15,809 bases of DNA from an uncultured Eubacteriales bacterium (GCA_900550955.1 URUF01000046.1:1-15809), one strand, 5' to 3'. Numbered from the stretch's first letter, positions 1 through 7,180 are shown. Notes: generated by a model not told the origin, from the letters alone. Numbers and translations are program-made.

Positions 1-171
1 CGGCCCGCCAAAGCGGGCCGCCTCCCACCCAAGCCCCTTGGCTGGCTACCACCCGCGCTAGCCGGAGGGCCCTCCGCCCTCCGGCGGCCTTATGCGCAGC
101 CCCAAACGCCTGCGCCCAAACCCTGCGCGCCATTGGCGCGTAGTCCGGGGGTCCAGGGGGTCACCCCCTGG
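1..171. repeat. Cluster of palindromic hairpin repeats
   Basis: Four perfect inverted repeats lie in a row: 1-8 with 13-20 (CGGCCCGC/GCGGGCCG), 61-69 with 77-85 (GCCGGAGGG/CCCTCCGGC), 126-131 with 135-140 (CGCGCC/GGCGCG) and 153-160 with 164-171 (CCAGGGGG/CCCCCTGG). Loops are 3 to 7 bases. No T-run follows any stem on either strand, so these look more like a repeated palindromic intergenic element than simple terminators, although they could slow transcription or stabilise the upstream mRNA. The GGAGGGC/GCCCTCC core recurs in the hairpin cluster at 15718-15795. No gene is supported in 1-160. Confidence 0.65.
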
Positions 172-1303
172 TGGCGGAGTATTGGCGGTGCTTGATGCGG
201 TCCAGGCCTTTTTGGCCAAATACGCGCTGGGCCAGGTTGAATAGCTTTTGTTGGGAGAAGTAAGCGTCGTCCGGGGTGGGCGGGGCGTTTAGGATGCGCT
301 GCCATTCCTGGGGGTCGATATCCAGCTTTTTGAGAATGTAGGCCTCGTCCTCCTGCTGCTGCTGAATCGGGTAGGGGGGCTGGGCCAGCTCCGCAAGGGC
401 TTCCTCGCGGGTCATTTCGCCGTTAAGCACCAGGCAGCTCAGGTGCGCGCGGCGCTTGTCGTAGCCGAACTTTTTGGGCAGGTATACGCTTTGGAAGTAC
501 TTGGTAAAACGGCTTTCAAAGTGCTTGCCGCCATAGTACTCCCAGCCAAACTCGCGCGAAAGCAGGTCGATAGCCTCTTTTTTGGAATAGGGCACGTAGT
601 TGAGCAGGTTGATTTTGGTAACGCCGGGCAGGCCCATCCATGCCTCCCACAGGGATAGGCGCGGGTATTTTTTCAGGCTTTTGCCCCGGCCATGCTTGCG
701 GTAGATGCTGTTGAGGTGCCATGTGTCGCGGTAGCTGTGCTGCCGGGTGAAGGGCGCGGAAGCGCCCTCGGTGGCTATGTTGGAGCCGTTGAGGATGAAT
801 TTGACCTTGTACTTGCGCGCCATGCGGAACACCGCGGAGCAGAACAGGTGATCCTGCGGCACATCCAGGTTCGCCACGCCGCTTAGCATGTAGGCGCGCT
901 GCAATTCCTTCATGGTGGGCCAGTCCATTACATAGGTGTGCAGCTGCACGTTCAGCTTTTGGCACATGCGCTCAATATTGCGCACGGCCATTTCGCTGTT
1001 CCAGCCGCTGTCCACATGCACGGCCAAAACGCGCAGGCCCAGCTTGGTAGCCAGGTAGAGCATGTAGGCGCTGTCCACCCCGCCGGAAATGCCCAAAATG
1101 CAGTCGTAGGGCAAATCCCGGCTCTTTTCCTTCATAATGGCCACGGTTTGGGCCAGCTCCTTCTCGCTTTCGCCGGGACGGTAGCCGCTTAGGGCGCGCA
1201 CGTCAAAGTAGCGGGTGCAAAAGGAGCATACGCCGTTTTCGTCAAAGGTAACGCCGGGATCGGAATTGTCGGTTACGCAGCGAGAGCAGACTTGGTATGG
1301 CAT
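161..1303 (-). CDS. N-acetyl sugar amidotransferase (WbpG/PseA-like)
   Basis: This 380-residue protein belongs to the PP-loop ATP pyrophosphatase group that converts N-acetyl groups on nucleotide sugars to acetamidino groups, as in WbpG and PseA of surface-polysaccharide and glycan pathways. Four cysteines (C6, C9, C26, C29) form an N-terminal zinc-knuckle-like pair. The PP-loop SGGVDS is at residues 73-78 and binds ATP for substrate adenylation. The length fits the family. The start is set by AGGAGG nine bases before ATG. WbpG-type enzymes usually take ammonia from a HisH/HisF-like glutaminase pair; no such genes are in the window, so partners may lie to the left or elsewhere. The last residues (TRG and stop) lie inside the 153-171 palindrome, so the 3' end appears to be supplied by a repeat element. 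The family call is firm; the exact sugar is unknown. Confidence 0.88.
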   Translation of the reverse strand: MPYQVCSRCVTDNSDPGVTFDENGVCSFCTRYFDVRALSGYRPGESEKELAQTVAIMKEKSRDLPYDCILGISGGVDSAYMLYLATKLGLRVLAVHVDSGWNSEMAVRNIERMCQKLNVQLHTYVMDWPTMKELQRAYMLSGVANLDVPQDHLFCSAVFRMARKYKVKFILNGSNIATEGASAPFTRQHSYRDTWHLNSIYRKHGRGKSLKKYPRLSLWEAWMGLPGVTKINLLNYVPYSKKEAIDLLSREFGWEYYGGKHFESRFTKYFQSVYLPKKFGYDKRRAHLSCLVLNGEMTREEALAELAQPPYPIQQQQEDEAYILKKLDIDPQEWQRILNAPPTPDDAYFSQQKLFNLAQRVFGQKGLDRIKHRQYSATRG

Positions 1304-1335
1304 GCTTGTATGCCTCCTACAATCAGGATAAGGGT

Positions 1336-1364
1336 ATCATAGCATCGTAAGACGGGGGTGTCAA
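1336..1364 (-). promoter_or_regulatory. Sigma-A promoter of the sugar amidotransferase gene
   Basis: On the minus strand TTGACA (1359-1364) and TATGAT (1336-1341) are separated by exactly 17 bases. Transcription would start near 1329, giving a leader of about 26 bases that contains the AGGAGG ribosome binding site. The gene is therefore expressed on its own, not as the tail of the upstream ABC transporter operon. Confidence 0.85.
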
Positions 1365-1399
1365 TGCGCGGCGGCTTAGGGCATGTAACGGGCAGGCCG

Positions 1400-1482
1400 G
1401 GGGCCCTGCGGCCCCGTTCACACGCAGGCCCGGCTCCCAGCAGCCGCGCCGGGGCGGGGCTTTCGCCCATCGCGGCCGCCCC
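1400..1482. repeat. GC-rich hairpins downstream of the ABC transporter operon
   Basis: GGGGCC (1400-1405) pairs with GGCCCC (1410-1415). Nearby, GGGGCG (1451-1456) pairs with CGCCCC (1477-1482) and encloses GGGC (1457-1460) with GCCC (1465-1468); read on the minus strand this inner loop is a GAAA tetraloop. No T-run follows, so a factor-independent terminator is not supported, but this is the only structured sequence between the operon's last stop codon and the next promoter. Confidence 0.4.
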
Positions 1483-1520
1483 ATGCCAAACGGCGGCTGG
1501 CCGCGCGCAGGCCCGCCTGT

Positions 1521-2267
1521 TCAAAGCAAAGCAAAGCGCAGGCTGTCGCGCGCGGCGGGCGTTACGCCAAAGGCCCGTTCCACGCAGCCGCTTTCGCAAA
1601 GCCCGTCCGCCCCTCCCTGGTAAAGAAGCCGCCCCTCGCTTATCACCAGCACGCGGTCGCATAGCCGCAATACCTGGTTTAGGTCATGCATCACAACGGC
1701 CACGCAGCGACCCTCGTCCCGCAGGGAGCGGATAAGCGCGCCCAGCTCCAGCTGGTGCCTGATATCCAGATAGGTGGTGGGCTCGTCCAGGAGCAGATGC
1801 TGCGCGCCCTGGGCAATGAGCATGGCCAGATACGCCTTTTGCCGCTGCCCGCCGGAAAGCGTGCGCAGCTCGCGCCCGGCGCAGTCCCGCATGCCGGTAA
1901 TTTCCAGCGCGCGGTCCACGGCGGCTACGTCCCTGGGGGTAAGGCGTCGGGCCATGCCCAGGTAGGCGAAGCGCCCGTGGGATACCAACGCGCGCACGGT
2001 GATCATGGGCACGGGGCGGCTTTGGGGCAAAAAGGCCAGCGTGCGCGCAAAGGCCTTGGCATCGTACCCCTCCGCCGGTTTGCCGCCCACCAGCACGCGG
2101 CCCGCGCCGGGCCTGAGCAGCCGCGCGCACAGCTTCAGGCAGGTGGTTTTGCCCGAGCCGTTGGGCCCTATGACGCCCGTAACGCAGCCGTCGGGCAGGG
2201 TGAAGCTCACATCCGTCAGCAGCGGCGCGCCGCCGTAGCCAAAGCTCAGGTTTTCCACAGCAATCAT
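1521..2267 (-). CDS. ABC transporter ATPase, iron-chelate/cobalamin type (FecE/BtuD-like)
   Basis: This 248-residue ATPase powers import through the FecCD-type permease encoded just upstream. It has Walker A GPNGSGKT at residues 34-41, the Q-loop near 82, signature LSGGQ at 137-141, Walker B LLLDEP at 158-163 and the H-loop histidine at 194. The length is normal for this subfamily. The frame stays open further upstream, but ATG at 2267 is chosen because the protein then begins with the usual family N-terminus and the start overlaps the permease stop in ATGA, a sign of translational coupling. It is the last gene of the operon. The substrate cannot be read from the ATPase; the class imports ferric siderophores, haem or cobalamin. 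Confidence 0.92.
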   Translation of the reverse strand: MIAVENLSFGYGGAPLLTDVSFTLPDGCVTGVIGPNGSGKTTCLKLCARLLRPGAGRVLVGGKPAEGYDAKAFARTLAFLPQSRPVPMITVRALVSHGRFAYLGMARRLTPRDVAAVDRALEITGMRDCAGRELRTLSGGQRQKAYLAMLIAQGAQHLLLDEPTTYLDIRHQLELGALIRSLRDEGRCVAVVMHDLNQVLRLCDRVLVISEGRLLYQGGADGLCESGCVERAFGVTPAARDSLRFALL

Positions 2268-3277
2268 GCGCGGCCTCCCCTGCGGTTTTTCATCAGCAGC
2301 AGCAAAAAGAACGGCCCGCCCAAAAGCGACAGCAGAATGCCCACCGGTACCTCGTAGGGCGCAAACAGCGTGCGCGATATGGTATCGCAAAACAGCATAA
2401 GCACCGCGCCGCCCAGTATGCTCAGCGGCAATAGCGCCCGGTGCTCCCCGCCCGTAACGCGCCGAATGGCATGCGGCACAATCAGCCCCACAAAGCCTAT
2501 CAGCCCCGAAAAGCTCACGGCCGCGCCCGCCAGCACGCACGCCAGCATCAACTGCGTCACCCGCACGCGCCTAACCCGCAGCCCCACGCTCTGGGCCACC
2601 TCGTCGCCCAGGCCCAGCACGTCCAGGTCGCCGGCGGTAAAAAGGGCCAGGATCAGCGCGGGCGCGATGTAAGCAATGGCGGCCGCCAGCCGCGAAGCCG
2701 TAACCCCGGAGAAGCCGCCGATCATGAAGGCGCTCATGCCCAGCGTGGCTTCGGGCTGCAAGGTGGTTATCAGGTCCGACCCGGCGGAGAGCATGGCGCT
2801 GATGGCCACGCCCGCCAGCACCACCGTGATGCGCGACGCGCCCATGCGCCCGGCCAGCGCCAAAATGATCATGGCCGCCGCCAGCGCGCCCATAAACGCG
2901 GCCAGCGGCACAAGCCCCGCGGCGGCGGGCCACAGGCAGGAAACCAGCAGCGTCATAAACCCGGCCCCGGCGTTCACGCCAATAATGTTGGGGCCGGCCA
3001 GCGGGTTATGCAGCACGCCCTGGATGATCGCGCCCGCGCACGCCAGCGCCGCGCCGGAGAAAACCGCCGCCAGCGTGCGCGGCAGCCGGATGTAAAGGAT
3101 GATGCGCGCGGCGGGCGTATCCGCGCCGGCAAGCGCGTCCCCAAGCCCCCGCCACAGGGAAACGCCGCTGGCGCCCGCGCACAGCGAAAACAGCGCCGCC
3201 GCAAGCAGCGCCGCTGTGAGGGCCGCGCCCAGCAGGCGCGCCTTATGGCTCAAAGAGGAGGTTGTACAGGTAGGCAT
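2264..3277 (-). CDS. ABC transporter permease, FecCD family
   Basis: This 337-residue, very hydrophobic protein belongs to the FecCD/BtuC permease family, which forms the membrane channel for iron-chelate, haem or cobalamin import. Family features include RLPRTLAAVFSGAALACAGA at about residues 49-68, the NPLAGPNIIGVNAGAG stretch, and the C-terminal GLIGFVGLIVPHAIR segment that contacts the ATPase; about ten membrane spans are expected. ATG at 3277 has GGGGAG six bases upstream. It overlaps the binding-protein gene by 35 bases in another frame, and its stop overlaps the ATPase start by 4 bases. Both overlaps indicate coupled translation and fixed stoichiometry. Confidence 0.92.
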   Translation of the reverse strand: MPTCTTSSLSHKARLLGAALTAALLAAALFSLCAGASGVSLWRGLGDALAGADTPAARIILYIRLPRTLAAVFSGAALACAGAIIQGVLHNPLAGPNIIGVNAGAGFMTLLVSCLWPAAAGLVPLAAFMGALAAAMIILALAGRMGASRITVVLAGVAISAMLSAGSDLITTLQPEATLGMSAFMIGGFSGVTASRLAAAIAYIAPALILALFTAGDLDVLGLGDEVAQSVGLRVRRVRVTQLMLACVLAGAAVSFSGLIGFVGLIVPHAIRRVTGGEHRALLPLSILGGAVLMLFCDTISRTLFAPYEVPVGILLSLLGGPFFLLLLMKNRRGGRA

Positions 3278-4157
3278 AGCTTTCTCCCCAGCGGGCGTTG
3301 GGCTTGTAATGGAACAGCGCCTTGGGCAGCACGTACAGCCGGCCCGCCTTTATGGCGCTTAACCCCTGCCAGGCGGGGTTCTGGCCCAGGGTCGCGTCCA
3401 GCGCGGCCAGGGCCGCGTCCTCGTCCGAGCCCATTACGCTTACAAAAATGCAGTCCGGATCCTCCGCCACAATGGCCTCCAGCGTCAGCTCCTCCAAAAG
3501 GGAGGGCTGCTTGGAGGCGATGTTCACGCAGCCCAAATCCTCAAGCATCACGCCGGCCAGGTTGTCCGCGCCCTTGGCCTTCGCGTCCGTGGAATAGGCG
3601 CGTATCAATAGCGCCGTGGGCGCTTCCCGGCTTTTTGCCGCGGCGATGGTTTGCTCAATTTGCGCAAGCATGGGCGGGATTTGCGCCTGGTAAAGGTCCG
3701 GCCTTTCCATAAGGGCGGTAAACACCTGCATCATGCGGGCGTATTCGGCATACGTATCCACGCGGAAGGCCGCGCAGGGCACGCCCGCCGCCTCCAGCGT
3801 TTCACAGGCGGCCATCTGGTTTTGAATGTCCATGGACAGGATCACCAAATCCGGGTCCAGCGCCAAAACCAGCTCCAGGTTTGGCTCCTTGGTGGAGCCG
3901 ATTACCTGCACATCCTCAGGCAGGTCCAGGCCGCGTTCGCTCACGGCGTCCTCGGTTACGCCCACAAGCGCGCCGCCCGCCAAAAGCCATGCCTCGGCAT
4001 AGGAGCCGTACAGGCTTACCACGCGCTGGGGACGGGCCGCGGCTATCTCCCTGCCCCGGCCGTCTATCAGGGGCTGCGGCTGCCCGGCGCGCGCGCCCGT
4101 CGCGCCCGCAAGCCACGCCAGCGCCGCCAGCATAAGGGCAATCGTCCTGTTTTTCAT
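3243..4157 (-). CDS. ABC transporter substrate-binding protein, metal-chelate (helical backbone) type
   Basis: This 304-residue exported protein is the solute receptor of the FecCD/FecE-like transporter. Residues 1 to about 24 form a signal peptide (MKNR, hydrophobic core, then ATGARAG), which suggests signal peptidase I cleavage after an A-x-A motif. The mature part has the PeriBP fold signature of iron-chelate and cobalamin receptors: PQRVVSLYGSYAEAWLLAGG near the N-terminus, LVLALDPDLVILS in the middle, and a long linker helix around 170. There is no lipobox cysteine, which is unusual for a Gram-positive receptor. The ATG at 4157 overlaps the stop of the upstream reductase gene in ATGA. 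The ligand is unknown. Confidence 0.88.
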   Translation of the reverse strand: MKNRTIALMLAALAWLAGATGARAGQPQPLIDGRGREIAAARPQRVVSLYGSYAEAWLLAGGALVGVTEDAVSERGLDLPEDVQVIGSTKEPNLELVLALDPDLVILSMDIQNQMAACETLEAAGVPCAAFRVDTYAEYARMMQVFTALMERPDLYQAQIPPMLAQIEQTIAAAKSREAPTALLIRAYSTDAKAKGADNLAGVMLEDLGCVNIASKQPSLLEELTLEAIVAEDPDCIFVSVMGSDEDAALAALDATLGQNPAWQGLSAIKAGRLYVLPKALFHYKPNARWGESYAYLYNLLFEP

Positions 4158-5092
4158 GGTTCACGCACCTTAATGGGCGCTTCCAGGATGGCCTGCTTGC
4201 GGGCAAGCAGCCCGTCCCCAGCGATGGCGGCTTCAAACGCCTCCACGCCCACGCGGTCGATGGCCGCGCCCAAGCGCTCCTTTTGATAGGCGTTCTCACG
4301 GAACCACAAAAGCGTCTTTTCCAGAACGGTTTCAATTTCATCGCGCTCGTAGAAGCGGCCAAGGCGCGTGCCCATGCGGGTGTGCTTGCCCCATGTGCCG
4401 CCCACAAAAATGGCGAATACGGGCTTGTCCACCGCAAGGGTTACCCCAAACGGGCATTTTTCAATGCATACGCCGCACTTGGTGCACACGCCCTCGTCCA
4501 CGCGCATTTTGCCCTCCTCAACGCGAATGGCGTGCATGGGGCATTTTTGCCCAATGAAGCATTTTTTGCAGCCCCGGCATTTGTCCATATCATACACGGG
4601 CAGGCGGTGCGCCTCGATGCCAAAGTCGTTAAGGGAGGGCTTCATGCAGCTGTTGGGGCAGCCGCCCACGGCAATTTTGAACTTATGCGGCAGCTTTACA
4701 TCGCCCCAGCCTACGAAGAACCGGTCGTGTAATTGGGCGCATATGCCCTGCGTATCGGCGTTGCCATAAACGCAGGTGGTGCCCTTGCAGGCCGTCAGCG
4801 GGCGTATCTTCGCGCCCGTGCCGCCAATGACCAGCCCCACTTTGGCCACGTGGTTTTGCACGTTTTCCACATCCTCAAGGTGGATGCCGTGCATTTCCAC
4901 CTGCAAGCGCGAGGTAAAGCACACCCGGCCGGAGCCGTATTTGGCGGCGCATTCCGCCAGGTTGGCAAGCTGCTCGGCGGTCATGGTGCCGTTTTTGCTT
5001 ACCGCACGGGCGGAAAAGGTGTCCGTGCCGCGGTTGTATAGAAAGCCAAGGGCCTTTACGCGCGTAATGTCCTGCTGGGAGGGAAGGGCCAT
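4154..5092 (-). CDS. Small siroheme sulfite/nitrite reductase-like protein with ferredoxin domain
   Basis: This 312-residue protein resembles low-molecular-weight anaerobic sulfite reductases (AsrC and Dsr-like proteins) that use siroheme coupled to a [4Fe-4S] cluster. A ferredoxin-like half domain is at residues 5-70. The siroheme-cluster cysteines are C102/C107 and C145/C149 (TACKGTTC and GGCPNSC). A ferredoxin insert carries C172, C175, C178, C184 and C203, C206, C209, C213. The first siroheme pair is C-X4-C, not the C-X5-C of classical enzymes, and the first ferredoxin cluster has five residues before its last cysteine instead of three. ATG at 5101 is only one base from GGAG, so ATG at 5092, ten bases away, is preferred. 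As first gene of a four-gene operon with an ABC importer it may act on, or serve, the imported compound. Sulfite, nitrite or another substrate are all possible. Confidence 0.85.
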   Translation of the reverse strand: MALPSQQDITRVKALGFLYNRGTDTFSARAVSKNGTMTAEQLANLAECAAKYGSGRVCFTSRLQVEMHGIHLEDVENVQNHVAKVGLVIGGTGAKIRPLTACKGTTCVYGNADTQGICAQLHDRFFVGWGDVKLPHKFKIAVGGCPNSCMKPSLNDFGIEAHRLPVYDMDKCRGCKKCFIGQKCPMHAIRVEEGKMRVDEGVCTKCGVCIEKCPFGVTLAVDKPVFAIFVGGTWGKHTRMGTRLGRFYERDEIETVLEKTLLWFRENAYQKERLGAAIDRVGVEAFEAAIAGDGLLARKQAILEAPIKVREP

Positions 5093-5138
5093 ACAAATCA
5101 TGCTCCTTTGAAAAATGGATTAAGAAAGAGGCATGTAT

Positions 5139-5167
5139 ATTGTAGCACATTTCAAATGGCCGTACAA
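5139..5167 (-). promoter_or_regulatory. Promoter of the reductase-ABC transporter operon
   Basis: On the minus strand TTGTAC (5162-5167) and TACAAT (5139-5144) are 17 bases apart, with TGC directly before TACAAT as an extended -10. The leader would be about 38 bases, too short for a riboswitch. The motif AATGTGCTA overlaps the -10. Confidence 0.65.
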
Positions 5168-5191
5168 TGCGAAATCCGCGCCAATGTGCTA
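5143..5191. promoter_or_regulatory. Mirror-image 9-base motif over divergent -10 elements
   Basis: TAGCACATT at 5143-5151 and AATGTGCTA at 5183-5191 form a perfect 9-base inverted repeat with a 31-base spacer. Each arm runs into one -10 element, TACAAT on the minus strand and TATACT (5190-5195) on the plus strand. The plus-strand -10 also has an extended TGC but no good -35. This could be a shared operator for the two divergent transcripts, or two similar extended -10 promoters. Confidence 0.5.
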
Positions 5192-5239
5192 TACTGCTTG
5201 GGGACGTTCCCATTTTTATGCCCAAAAGGAGGCCCTGCC

Positions 5240-6280
5240 ATGCTCGCCTATACCTACCTTGCCCCCGGCCGCTTTGGCCTGCGGGAAAAACCCGTGCCAA
5301 CCCTTGTTTCCCCCGGCGACGCGCTTGTGCGCGTAACGCTTTCCAGCATTTGCACCAGCGATTTGCACATCAAGCATGGCTCTGTGCCGCGCGCGGTTCC
5401 AGGCGTTACCGTGGGGCACGAAATGGTTGGCGTGGTGGAGGCCGTGGGCGGCGGCGTTACCGCCGTCGGCCCCGGCGACCGCGTGGCCGTAAACGTGGAA
5501 ACCTTTTGCGGCGAATGCTTTTTTTGCAAGCGCGGCTTTGTGAATAACTGCATAGACCCGCAGGGCGGCTGGGCGCTGGGCTGCCGCATAGACGGCGGCC
5601 AGGCCGAATATGTGCGCGTGCCGCACGCCAACCAGGGGCTGAGCAAAATCCCCGGCGGCGTGAGCGACCGCCAGGCCCTGCTTGTGGGCGACGTGCTGGC
5701 CACCGGCTACTGGGCCGCAAAAATAGCGGATATCGCCCCGGAGGATACGGCGCTCATCATCGGCGCGGGGCCCACGGGCCTGTGCGCGCTGATGTGCGCG
5801 CTGCTCAAAAGCCCCCGCCGCGTAATTGTGTGCGAAAAGGACGCGGCGCGGCGCGCGTTTGTTGCGGCGCATTACCCCGGCGTTCACGCCGTGCCGCCGG
5901 AGGGCCTGCGGGAGTATGTGCTTGCGCACAGCGCGCACGGCGGCGCGGACGCGGTGCTGGAGGCGGCGGGCACGCCCGATACCTTCCGCCTGGCGTGGGA
6001 GTGCGCGCGGCCCAACGCGACGGTTGTGATCGTAGCGCTGTACGACGGGCCGCAAACCCTGCCCCTGCCGGATATGTACGGCAAGAACCTCACCTTTAAA
6101 ACCGGCGGCGTGGACGGCTGCGACTGCGCGCGGATTTTGGAGCTGATCGCGCAGGGCCGGCTGGATACGGAGCCGCTGATTACGCATACCTACGCCCTAA
6201 ACGACATCGATGCCGCCTACGCCCTGTTTGAAAGCCGGGCGGACGGCGTAATCAAGGTGGCGGTCACGGGGCGCGCCTAG
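5240..6280 (+). CDS. Zinc-dependent alcohol dehydrogenase (MDR family)
   Basis: This 346-residue protein is a medium-chain zinc dehydrogenase acting on an alcohol, polyol or aldehyde with NAD(P). Catalytic zinc ligands are likely C38 (ICTSDLH), H60-E61 (GHE) and D151. Structural zinc cysteines are C90, C93, C96 and C104. The Rossmann glycine motif GAGPTG is at 175-180. The structural-zinc loop separates it from the simplest bacterial secondary alcohol dehydrogenases. ATG at 5240 follows AAAGGAGG by seven bases; an upstream in-frame extension is not supported because it covers the promoter region. It is transcribed divergently from the reductase operon and ends in the same CTAG as the opposing ylmC-like gene. 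The substrate is not predictable from sequence. Confidence 0.88.
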   Translation: MLAYTYLAPGRFGLREKPVPTLVSPGDALVRVTLSSICTSDLHIKHGSVPRAVPGVTVGHEMVGVVEAVGGGVTAVGPGDRVAVNVETFCGECFFCKRGFVNNCIDPQGGWALGCRIDGGQAEYVRVPHANQGLSKIPGGVSDRQALLVGDVLATGYWAAKIADIAPEDTALIIGAGPTGLCALMCALLKSPRRVIVCEKDAARRAFVAAHYPGVHAVPPEGLREYVLAHSAHGGADAVLEAAGTPDTFRLAWECARPNATVVIVALYDGPQTLPLPDMYGKNLTFKTGGVDGCDCARILELIAQGRLDTEPLITHTYALNDIDAAYALFESRADGVIKVAVTGRA

Positions 6281-6519
6281 CAGCACGTGGTTACCAGGAT
6301 CACGTCGTCGCCAATATTTTGTATGTTTTCCCAGGGAATCACCATGCCGCATTTTTCGCCCCGCAGGCTTTGCAAAAACGATGTGTCCGCCGGCACCACC
6401 AGGCCGGTCACGCGGCTGTCCACCGTGCAAAACTCAATATCCATCACGCGCCCAAGGCGCTTGCCGTCCTGCACGTTAATGACCTCTTTTGTGCGCAGCT
6501 CGGAAAGCGTCAAGCGCAT
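6277..6519 (-). CDS. YlmC/YmxH family PRC-barrel protein
   Basis: This 80-residue protein matches the small YlmC/YmxH PRC-barrel family found across spore-forming Firmicutes. The SELRTKEVINVQDGKRLG stretch near the N-terminus and the GLVVP strand are typical. Members are linked to sporulation by distribution, with no known biochemical role. The ATG at 6519 lies only one base after AAGGAGGG; the TTG two codons later (6513) has ideal seven-base spacing and would give a start closer to the Bacillus homologue, so the true start may be 6513. The stop codon overlaps the alcohol dehydrogenase stop, leaving no room for a terminator between the convergent genes. Confidence 0.85.
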   Translation of the reverse strand: MRLTLSELRTKEVINVQDGKRLGRVMDIEFCTVDSRVTGLVVPADTSFLQSLRGEKCGMVIPWENIQNIGDDVILVTTCC

Positions 6520-6593
6520 CCCTCCTTCACAGGCTTTGCGGGGGAGTAAGAAAAGCTATGACCGGCGGCTGCGGAATAGACCCCCCGCGCGGA

Positions 6594-6623
6594 TTGACAA
6601 AACGGGCTTCCAGCGCTTATGAT
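6594..6623 (+). promoter_or_regulatory. Sigma-A promoter of the secreted protein gene
   Basis: TTGACA (6594-6599) and TATGAT (6618-6623) are separated by 18 bases. Transcription would start near 6630, about 35 bases before the ATG. Confidence 0.75.
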
Positions 6624-6664
6624 AAGAGCAAAAGAAGGGTACATAAGGAAAGGAAGGGACCCCC

Positions 6665-7180
6665 ATGCGCGCAATGAAAAGAACCGCCGCTATCCTGTGC
6701 CTGCTTATTTTCACCGTATCATGCGCCTCCGCCATGGCCGCGGGCGGCACTGAAAAGTTTTTTTCAAGCCTGAAGCCGCAGCTTGACTGGCCCAGGAACA
6801 GCAACAGGGAGATAGATAGCTACGCGCGCTGGAGAACCGCCAAAAACGGCTCCATGGACTTTAAGTTCCAGGTGAGCAACAATTACGACCAGCCCACCGT
6901 GGCCGTGGAGTACCACTATTACACCACCGACGTTTGGGGCGAAAACCGCAACCCCTCGAATACCAATCAAATTTACGCCGTCACCCTGACGGACAAAATC
7001 GCCTCGGGCAAAACGGCCTATACCTCCTATATCAACATTCCCGACCGGCAGAACGTGGGGCGCGTGTACATGCGCATCTACCGCGTCAAATTCAAGGACG
7101 GAAGCGTTTATACCGCGCGCACGCCCAGCTCGGATAAGGAGCTTGCGGATGAATACGTTTGCTGGGATATCACCTGGTAA
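6665..7180 (+). CDS. Secreted protein of unknown function
   Basis: I do not recognise a family. The 171-residue product begins with a signal peptide (MRAMKR, then a hydrophobic core, ending near ASAMAAGG). A cysteine in the core (TVSC) is a poor lipobox, so release by signal peptidase I is more likely than lipidation. The mature part of about 145 residues is rich in aromatic residues and alternating polar strands (FKFQVSNNYDQPTVAVEYHY, VGRVYMRIYRVKF), which suggests a beta-sandwich such as an Ig-like or FxLYD-like fold; this is inference. GGAAGGG lies upstream of the ATG, and a strong promoter precedes it. The gene is monocistronic. An extracellular or cell-wall role is likely, with no enzyme motif seen. 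Confidence 0.75.
   Translation: MRAMKRTAAILCLLIFTVSCASAMAAGGTEKFFSSLKPQLDWPRNSNREIDSYARWRTAKNGSMDFKFQVSNNYDQPTVAVEYHYYTTDVWGENRNPSNTNQIYAVTLTDKIASGKTAYTSYINIPDRQNVGRVYMRIYRVKFKDGSVYTARTPSSDKELADEYVCWDITW

Noticed and set aside
1365..1520. Possible cobalamin riboswitch upstream of the amidotransferase gene
   Set aside because: Some GC-rich runs recall B12 elements, but the conserved GCCACTG box is absent and the promoter of the next gene lies downstream of the region.
2441..3712. Long open plus-strand frame opposite the permease and binding protein genes
   Set aside because: It is antisense to two well-supported genes and yields a low-complexity arginine- and proline-rich product.
5102..5239. 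Riboswitch in the leader of the reductase operon
   Set aside because: The predicted start site leaves a leader of only about 38 bases with no aptamer-like structure.
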